This document shows positions 58,052 to 64,000 of a stretch of 64,000 nucleotides of DNA, piece by piece. Made by a program: the position numbers and the translations under genes. The notes under the pieces were generated by a model that ran no database searches, was not told the origin of the DNA, and was given only the letters and a program-made list of their open reading frames with translations. Each line of letters starts with the position of its first letter. The stretch's first letter is position 1. Origin of the DNA: Nosema muscidifuracis (lineage: Eukaryota > Microsporidia > Nosematidae); assembly GCA_028335825.1 (NCBI GenBank), contig JAIOKI010000004.1:62001-126000 (forward strand), written 5' to 3'.

Positions 58052-59071
58052 TTAACTAATAATCTTATTTTCAATCATCTTAATTAAATATTCAATATTA
58101 TTTTTTATACACATTTCTCTTATCATCTTATTAAATTTATTATCTTTAAAATATCTTCTTATAAATCCATCATCTAATTTACAAAATAATTTAGTAAGAT
58201 AAACTATTTGAATATTTTTAGTATATTTATAATTAATAAATAAATCAAGTAAATTATAATTAACTATAACTTCTCTAATTCTAAATTCAGATATATGAAA
58301 AAGACCTAAAAATAGTCTAAATAAATTAGTATCAATTTTTAAATATATAATATATTCTCCAAGATACATAAAAAATAAATTTATGTATTTATTATCTCCA
58401 CATTTACTTAATATATCAAGTATACACTCATTCATTAAATATAAATCATCATTATTTGATCTACTGTAAATACTAAAAAATAAATTTAAATCAATTTTAG
58501 TATCAAAATACTTGTTAGTAAAAAAGTATAAAAGATCTTTGTAATGGTGTACATGTTTTCTAAGAATAATATTTATACGAGGATCTTCATTAATTTCTTC
58601 TAGAATCTGGTGTAATGGAATATTTGAAATTGGTAATGATAATGAAGATGGATTTGTTGTGTAATAAGAAATAAAAATGTTTTTTGATAATGAAATTGGT
58701 TCAGGTGAAAATAAATCTATTCTGGATGAATAAATTATATCATCATTTTTTATAGATAATTTGTTGGTATTTATAAACAAACAGTTTATGCATAATAATT
58801 TCAAAAAACAATTACAAATATCAACTTTTTCATCTGAAAATATTTTAGATTTTATATGTTCAATCATAATTTCAAAATCTTTTTGTACACTCTCATCATA
58901 AAATTTTAATTTATAAGTCTGATCATATATATTAATTATCAATCTATCTTCTGTATATTTATTAATTATGTTTATTATGATATATTTAGTATAAATAATT
59001 TCAAGTACTGCTTCTTGTATTTCGTATAATAAATCTGTATCTTCATATTTCAGTACTCTTAATTTATGCAT
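58052..59071 (-). CDS. Probable PP4 regulatory subunit 3 (Psy2/SMEK-like)
   Basis: 339 residues; start in CTCCCCTTAAATTATG. The N-terminus (1-78) could be the EVH1/PH-like domain of SMEK (MHKLRVLKYEDTDLLYE..., then KLKFYDESVQKDFEIMIEHI). The middle has LMNECILDILSKCGD, comparable to 'sDECimDvvGcLEYD', and the C-terminal LTKLFCKLDDGFIRRYFKDN to KFNKMI resembles 'L+....LkDeFY.RYi.k.nLFkPVi'. The acidic tail is missing. PP4R3 targets protein phosphatase 4 to DNA-damage and metabolic substrates. The match is partial; a generic armadillo protein is the alternative. Confidence 0.5.
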   Translation of the reverse strand: MHKLRVLKYEDTDLLYEIQEAVLEIIYTKYIIINIINKYTEDRLIINIYDQTYKLKFYDESVQKDFEIMIEHIKSKIFSDEKVDICNCFLKLLCINCLFINTNKLSIKNDDIIYSSRIDLFSPEPISLSKNIFISYYTTNPSSLSLPISNIPLHQILEEINEDPRINIILRKHVHHYKDLLYFFTNKYFDTKIDLNLFFSIYSRSNNDDLYLMNECILDILSKCGDNKYINLFFMYLGEYIIYLKIDTNLFRLFLGLFHISEFRIREVIVNYNLLDLFINYKYTKNIQIVYLTKLFCKLDDGFIRRYFKDNKFNKMIREMCIKNNIEYLIKMIENKIIS

Positions 59072-59418
59072 AATTTAAGGGGAGAAAAAATTATAAAAAA
59101 GTATTTTGAAATTAAAATCTATTAATAATTTATAAAGTTAAATTTCTTTTGTTAAACTAATATAAAATAAATTAATTTCTATCAACAAATTAGTTGTATA
59201 TTAAATAATTAATAAATTAACTGTATATTAACAAATTAAACGTACATTGACATTTTAATATAAATTAACTGTATATTAATAAATAAATATAAATTAAATA
59301 ATTAATAAATCAACTCTATTAAATAATAAATCAACTCTATTAAATAAAAAAACAACTCTCTTTTATATAACATTTAAAAATCAATTAATTAATAAATAAA
59401 ATCTATAACAATTTATTT
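59072..59418. repeat. Repeat spacer
   Basis: AAATTAACTGTATATTAATAAAT and AATAAATCAACTCTATTAAAT units recur two to four times at 59180-59350. No gene. Confidence 0.7.
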
Positions 59419-60573
59419 CTAAACATTCCATTCATAATCTTTATTAAGTTTATACTCTTCTTCAATTTTATCATACTGAATATTACCACAGAATAAATCT
59501 TTAATAATATTTTTAATACATTGAGAAACAGATAAACTTTTAACATTAGCTAAATGATTTATAAAAGAAACTTCTATACTTAAATTATTTGGTAATTTAT
59601 CTTCTATTATTTCTACATTATAATAATTTGATAATTTTGGAATTCCTATAAAATTTATGACTTCGTACAGACTCGACTTGAGATCAATAATTTTATCTAC
59701 ATTAAGAATACCATTAAGTAAAAGATTGGTCTTAGAATGTTTAGGAAAAACAAGTCCAGGACAATCTAATAATACTTTATCAGTAGAATATTGAATAGTT
59801 TGTATAAATTTAGTCTTTCCTGGTGTTTGACTTACTTTAACTTTCTTCTTATTTAATATACCATTAATTGTACTACTCTTTCCTACATTAGGGTACCCTA
59901 TAAATCCAGCACTCTTAAATTCTAATTTATTTAAAAAATCTATTACATTTTTTATATTATTAGTAGCTGAATAATAAATAATTTCAAATCCTTCAATTTC
60001 TACTTTAGTACTTGTTAAATCTGCCTTATTAGAAAGTATAACGTGTTTTTTGTTAGGATACATTTTAAGAATATCCTTATTTATAAAAAAATTAGGATTC
60101 CTTGAATCAATAATTTGTACTATAACATCTGATCTTTCACAAGTTATCCAAAATTGTCTCCAAATTTCAATATTCCTTTCAAAAATAAATTCATAATTTA
60201 TCTTTTTCCACTCATTAAATACGAGAGATTCTTTCTTCTTATATTCATCTTTGCTAATATTTTCGTATGGTACTCTTGGTGGAATACTTAGACTCAAATC
60301 TATTCCATTAAAATCATCTAAAATTTCTTCTTCGTCTTCATGTAAATCAATTTCTTTTGAATTAAATATTTTCTTCTTGTTTATCATAAGTAATTCTTGT
60401 AATCTATCTGCTCCAGAATATTCTGTTATGGAATCTTTACAAACTTTATCTTTTATGTTTTTACTTAGATTTAATTTCTTTTCTTTATTGATATTTTTTT
60501 CAGTTTTAAATTTTAGCATATCAACACTACCAAACCGTTTTTCTATTATAGATTTACCAAATTCAAATTTCAT
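59419..60573 (-). CDS. LSG1: 60S-subunit maturation GTPase Lsg1
   Basis: 384 residues (yeast 640). Circularly permuted GTPase: G4 NKAD at 182-185, G5-like YYSAT (200-204), G1 GYPNVGKSS (226-234), G2 around T254, G3 DCPG (270-273). Lsg1-specific blocks precede it: SIPPRVPYENISKDEYKKKE (96-115, the 'IPRRPxWxxxTTxEELxxxE' motif) and FERNIEIWRQFWITCERSDV (131-150), then VQIIDSRNP. Lsg1 acts in the cytoplasm to release the export adaptor Nmd3 from pre-60S subunits. The Lys-rich linker and long C-terminal tail are trimmed. Start without CCC block. Confidence 0.93.
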   Translation of the reverse strand: MKFEFGKSIIEKRFGSVDMLKFKTEKNINKEKKLNLSKNIKDKVCKDSITEYSGADRLQELLMINKKKIFNSKEIDLHEDEEEILDDFNGIDLSLSIPPRVPYENISKDEYKKKESLVFNEWKKINYEFIFERNIEIWRQFWITCERSDVIVQIIDSRNPNFFINKDILKMYPNKKHVILSNKADLTSTKVEIEGFEIIYYSATNNIKNVIDFLNKLEFKSAGFIGYPNVGKSSTINGILNKKKVKVSQTPGKTKFIQTIQYSTDKVLLDCPGLVFPKHSKTNLLLNGILNVDKIIDLKSSLYEVINFIGIPKLSNYYNVEIIEDKLPNNLSIEVSFINHLANVKSLSVSQCIKNIIKDLFCGNIQYDKIEEEYKLNKDYEWNV

Positions 60574-61171
60574 TTTTATGGATAATAAAAATTCAAAAAA
60601 AAATACTTAAAAAAAGAAGATGAAAATATTTCATTTTTATGTAAAAAATACTTATTAATAAGTAGATGAAAATATTTCATTTACTTTAAAAAAGTAAATT
60701 CTATGATCAATAAGAAGATGAAAATATTTCATTTTTATGTAAAAAGTTAATTCTATGATCAATAAGAAGATGAAAATATTTCATTTTTATGTAAAAAATA
60801 CTTGCTAATGAGAAGATTGAAATATTTCATTTTTATTTAAAAAATAATTGTAAATAAGAAGATGAAAATATTTTATTTACTTTAAAAAATACTTGTTAAT
60901 AAGAAGATTAAAATATTTTATTTACTTTAAAAAAGTTAATTCTATGATCAATAAGAAGATATAAATATTTTATCTTTATTTAAAAAGTTAATTCTATGAT
61001 CAATAAGAAGATATAAATATTTTATCTTTATTTAAAAAGTTAATTCTATGATCAATAAGAAGATATAAATATTTCATTTTTATTTAAAAAAATATTTAAA
61101 AATAATCATAAAAATTATAGCTGATGTCAAAAACTTAAACAATAAAAAAAAAGATTTCATTTTTATCCATC
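60574..61171. repeat. Divergent intergenic tandem array, unit about 57 bp
   Basis: About nine degenerate copies of a unit containing TTCTATGATCAATAAGAAGA and GATGAAAATATTTCATTTTT occupy 60600-61090, between the divergent LSG1 and CDK genes. Several units end in ATTTCATTTTTAT, which also abuts both start codons, so the array may have grown from the promoter itself. Confidence 0.85.
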
Positions 61172-61975
61172 ATGTCTAAATATATAGAAGGACGAAAAAT
61201 TGGTTCAGGAACATATGGAGATGTTTATGAAGCAACTGATATAGAAACTAATTGTAAAGTAGCACTTAAAAAAATTAGATTAAATGAGAATGAAGGAATG
61301 CCAGGTACAGCTCTTAGAGAGATATCTATACTAAAGAAAATTAAACATAATAATATAATTTGTTTATATAAAGTTATTCATACAGATAATTTGTTGACTC
61401 TCGTTTTTGAACTTATGGACTACGATCTTAGAGACTACCTACTAAAAAATGAAGCCAACCCTGTAATTTTAATAAACCAACTTGTTTCTGGTGTATGCTA
61501 CCTTCACAGACACAAGATCATTCATAGAGACTTAAAACCTCAAAATATTCTTGTAAACAGACGTGGAGAACTAAAAATTTGTGATTTTGGATTAGCACGT
61601 AGTATGGAAATTAAGGTACCTCCCTATTCATGTGAAGTAGTTACTTTATGGCACAGGTCTCCTGAATTATTATACGGATCAACTGATTATTCTTATTATG
61701 TTGATATTTGGAGTGTTGGATGTATTATGTACGAAATATTTTTACTTGAACCTTTATTCTCAGCTGAAACTAAAATGCAAATGATAGATTTAATTAATAG
61801 CACAGTCGGACTTGGTAAAAAACATTTTAAGAAGATGTTGTGTATGAAGCTAAATGTTCCTGATTTCTTTATTGATATTATTGTTGGGTGTTTGGATATG
61901 GATTGTGGATACAGATATACAGCTAATGATATTATAGATGTTTTAGAATATAATTATAATAAAAAAGATAATTAA
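61172..61975 (+). CDS. Cyclin-dependent kinase (CDK1/Pho85-type), compact
   Basis: 267 residues. Gly-loop GSGTYGDVYEA (11-21), catalytic K33, the C-helix written EGMPGTALREI (41-51) in place of PSTAIREI with E50, gatekeeper F79, HRDLKPQN (118-125), DFGLARS (138-144), activation loop PPYSCEVVTLWHRSPE (150-165). The T-loop residue is Ser153 instead of Thr, as in Pho85-type kinases. The CMGC insert after WSVGCIMYE is cut down (no clear 'DQL.kIf..LGTP'), giving a kinase about 30 residues shorter than Cdc2. The likely partner is a cyclin such as the B-type gene 5 kb to the left. Whether it is the main mitotic CDK cannot be told from sequence alone. Confidence 0.9.
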   Translation: MSKYIEGRKIGSGTYGDVYEATDIETNCKVALKKIRLNENEGMPGTALREISILKKIKHNNIICLYKVIHTDNLLTLVFELMDYDLRDYLLKNEANPVILINQLVSGVCYLHRHKIIHRDLKPQNILVNRRGELKICDFGLARSMEIKVPPYSCEVVTLWHRSPELLYGSTDYSYYVDIWSVGCIMYEIFLLEPLFSAETKMQMIDLINSTVGLGKKHFKKMLCMKLNVPDFFIDIIVGCLDMDCGYRYTANDIIDVLEYNYNKKDN

Positions 61976-62072
61976 AAATTGTACTTTTTATTTTTTTTAT
62001 TTTTTTGTTAAATTAATTTAAATATTTTTAATTAACTTTATATAAATGAAAATATATCTTAAGATAAAGGCT

Positions 62073-63146
62073 TTAATAAACAAGCTGTACTAATATAGAA
62101 ATAGCTGGCATCCATATATCACATTGACAACTTTTAATTTCAATACATTCATCAACAAGAACACGAACTCTCTGTTTTGCTACACTCTTATCATCTTCAT
62201 TTTTCAATATATTTAAAATTTCATTGATTCTTCCTAACAAATCAACTGACAATTCTTCCTTGTTAATTTGCTTGAATATGCTAAATCTACGTACTGCATC
62301 TTTGATTTTATTACCAACGATAAGATTATTTTTTTTACTGGCTTGTTCTTTGAGATTTTCAAAAATATTTTCGAATGATTCTGTTAAAGATTTTCTGTCA
62401 AATTTTATGTCTTCATTTTTTGAAGGTGTTGGTTGAGATATTATCGTATTATTTGGAGTAGGTGCTCCTTTAAATGAAGGTTTTGGTATTGAAGAAGATT
62501 TAAATGTACCATAAGTAGTGGATGGACTCTTTACTTCAACACTTTGTCCGTAAGTAGATACAGGTTTAGCTATAGGTGGATTCACAGATGAAGATTCTGG
62601 CTTTGTACTAAAACTTGTTGCACTCTTATTGTAAGGAGCAGAATATAATGGTCTTCCACTTGGCATTGGTTTAGTAGAAAATCCTGTTGGTTTCTCTGGT
62701 ACATTAGATTCTTTAGCTAATGTTCTTGGTAAAGGCTTTGTACTAAAACTTGTTACACTTCTGTTACCACCTTTTGAATACAAAGATGATCTAGAAGAAG
62801 TACTTGGGGTCTGTAAAACTGGTGGCTTTGTGCTAATTTGTTCAGATTTATTCAATATTTCAGGTATAGGTTTTTTAGCAAAATTAGTTACTGGCGTCTT
62901 TATTGATAAATTAGAAATTGGAATTTCTTTTTTATCAATAAACGTTCTTATTATTTTATCTTCAAAGTCAATATCCTTCAATTGCTGATAAATGCCATGA
63001 TTCTTACCAAACCAAAAATATTCATTAAGTAGAGGATTGTCATATTTTAGATTTAATTTCTTAAGGTTAATTATTTCGTTACCATATTTTTTAAAGAAAT
63101 CTTGTACTTCATAAACGGAATTAGGTAAATTTTTACCTTCTTCTCT
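62073..63146 (-). CDS. SEC31: Sec31 C-terminal part (after an in-frame stop)
   Basis: Open for 357 codons in the same frame as the piece at 63147-64000 and separated from it by a single TAA (63147-63149). No ATG occurs in its first 160 or so codons, so it is not an independent gene. Contents: DFFKKYGNEIINL..., then a Pro/Ser/Thr-rich region with three FSTKP repeats (about 62430-62860), then the Sec31 C-terminal helical domain (about 62080-62340; KIKDAVRRFSIFKQINKEEL, 'i..rl..lf..l...' pattern). Sec31 forms the outer COPII cage with Sec13, and its Pro-rich linker contacts Sec23. The stop is an error, a null allele or a read-through site. Confidence 0.75.
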   Translation of the reverse strand, partial: REEGKNLPNSVYEVQDFFKKYGNEIINLKKLNLKYDNPLLNEYFWFGKNHGIYQQLKDIDFEDKIIRTFIDKKEIPISNLSIKTPVTNFAKKPIPEILNKSEQISTKPPVLQTPSTSSRSSLYSKGGNRSVTSFSTKPLPRTLAKESNVPEKPTGFSTKPMPSGRPLYSAPYNKSATSFSTKPESSSVNPPIAKPVSTYGQSVEVKSPSTTYGTFKSSSIPKPSFKGAPTPNNTIISQPTPSKNEDIKFDRKSLTESFENIFENLKEQASKKNNLIVGNKIKDAVRRFSIFKQINKEELSVDLLGRINEILNILKNEDDKSVAKQRVRVLVDECIEIKSCQCDIWMPAISILVQLVY

Positions 63147-64000
63147 TTAATTGAAATATTTTCTTGGTTCATTTATCAGTAAATTAAGAATTGGTATATT
63201 ATTTTTTTCAATAATTTCTCGAATCTTTTTAAGAACTTCTTCATCTGATAAATCTGAGAAAAGTAATAAACTCACCAAAATTTTCCATTGTCTGGATGAA
63301 ACAAATTCTAATAGGTTATCATAATTCTTAGTAATTAACAAATTCATTAAGAAATACATAGGATCAGTAATTTTTTCTGTACAACTTTTACTTATCATAG
63401 AGTTTATAAAAAATTTCATACTTATTGTTCGATCTTCTTTTTCCAATTCTTTTTTAACATTTTCAATATTATTTTTAATTAAATTTAGTATTAATTTATC
63501 AGATAAATTAAAAAATATTTTTCCTTCTTCTTTTTCTATATCTTCATTTTCTTTTAATAAAAAACTTCCCAATTTTTTTCTAGTATCTTTATTAAAAATA
63601 AAATCTTTTTCTCTGTACAATATATCTAAAATTATTGTCTCGATATTATTTTTCTGTGATATCTTTAATTTATAATTAGATATTTTATTAATTTCTCTAC
63701 CTACTATATAATTATTAATTTGTATATGAGGATTCTCATTTATAAAAGATTTACTAGATTTACAGAATATTTCAGTAGTACCACTATTATATGAACAACA
63801 ATACAAAGGATCTTTTTTACTAAAACTTATATCAAATACATTTTCTACATTAATAGATTCCTTTACACTTAATGTATCTACATCAATATAATCTATCTTG
63901 TTATCACTATAACTTGCTATAGTATCTTCATCAATTATATTAAAATCAATCATTGACGAATCGTGCGAACCAATTTGAGTCATTGAATTAGAGTCGAGTT
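63147..64000 (-). CDS. SEC31: Sec31 WD40/middle part, 5' end beyond the window
   Basis: The frame is open to the right edge of the window, so the true start lies outside. The ATG at 63983 (MTQIGSHDSSM) is internal. Residues near the edge resemble the last blades of the Sec31 WD40 propeller: SHDSSMIDFNIIDEDTIASY, then ENVFDISFSKKDPLYCCSYN (compare 'WCFDIqWCPrNPavls.aSfDG'). A helical section (the ACE1-like middle) runs from about 63500 to 63150, ending in EPRKYFN and TAA. Sequence continues in frame past this stop as Sec31-like. COPII coat, ER exit sites. Confidence 0.8.
   Translation of the reverse strand, partial: LDSNSMTQIGSHDSSMIDFNIIDEDTIASYSDNKIDYIDVDTLSVKESINVENVFDISFSKKDPLYCCSYNSGTTEIFCKSSKSFINENPHIQINNYIVGREINKISNYKLKISQKNNIETIILDILYREKDFIFNKDTRKKLGSFLLKENEDIEKEEGKIFFNLSDKLILNLIKNNIENVKKELEKEDRTISMKFFINSMISKSCTEKITDPMYFLMNLLITKNYDNLLEFVSSRQWKILVSLLLFSDLSDEEVLKKIREIIEKNNIPILNLLINEPRKYFN

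Noticed and set aside
1-64000. CRISPR array, rRNA genes, bacterial operons
   Set aside because: Repeats are degenerate A/T tandem units without spacers, no rRNA signature is present, and the genes are eukaryotic.

Overview
The window is strongly AT-rich eukaryotic DNA. Its genes are compact and intronless, with proteins often much shorter than their yeast or animal counterparts. At least 20 of about 36 genes carry a CCC or CCCC block within about 20 bases of the start codon (for example ACCCTTAAATG). Together with the gene content (secreted lineage-specific proteins, a ricin-B-lectin-like secreted protein, minimal versions of MCM3, LSG1, POP1, Uso1/p115 and Sec31), this points to a microsporidian with a loose, repeat-bearing genome. 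I cannot fix the genus. All family assignments come from motifs recognised by eye, not from searches.

Layout. (1) 1-13.4 kb is gene-poor. It holds four secreted or membrane proteins of unknown or lectin-like type and fossils of two non-LTR retroelement 3' ends (about 0.6-1.25 and 7.97-8.48 kb) and one Mutator-like transposase (about 4.8-5.8 kb). (2) 13.4-31.1 kb is a gene-dense conserved block: tandem B-box protein, membrane protein, Sm-like protein, ubiquitin-like protein, KEN-box small protein, AP-3 sigma, DUF1749 alpha/beta hydrolase, Uso1/p115, CHP1-type EF-hand protein, tRNA-Leu(AAG), POP1, Rad9-like clamp, copper-type P-ATPase, MCM3 and a tail-anchored repeat protein. (3) 31.1-52.2 kb is again gene-poor and lineage-specific: several secreted or membrane orphans, RPP1, a secreted protein with a half-RING tail, an ISXO2-like transposase fossil, and a tandem array of six related secreted-protein genes (43.4-52.2 kb, all on the + strand, two of them decayed). 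(4) 52.5-64 kb is a second conserved block: V-ATPase subunit H, a minimal bZIP, B-type cyclin, NIF3, a two-TM miniprotein, a probable PP4 regulatory subunit 3 (Psy2/SMEK), LSG1, a CDK, and Sec31 running off the right edge.

Functional themes of the conserved blocks are membrane traffic (AP-3 sigma, Uso1, Sec31, V-ATPase H), cell cycle and checkpoint (MCM3, Rad9-like, cyclin, CDK, Psy2-like) and RNA processing or ribosome maturation (POP1 and RPP1 of RNase P/MRP, an Sm protein, LSG1). Spacers in the dense blocks are mostly short degenerate tandem repeats.

The strongest candidate for something undescribed is the tandem array at 43.4-52.2 kb. It encodes signal-peptide proteins sharing a module of about 100 residues built from about five short beta-hairpin-like units, with differing tails (polyserine, C-terminal hydrophobic segment). 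Neighbouring copies are in decay, the pattern expected of a fast-turnover surface or secreted gene family. Also notable are a Sec31 frame cut by one in-frame stop, a 212+362 codon gene split at an A7 run, and a very divergent copper-type P-ATPase.
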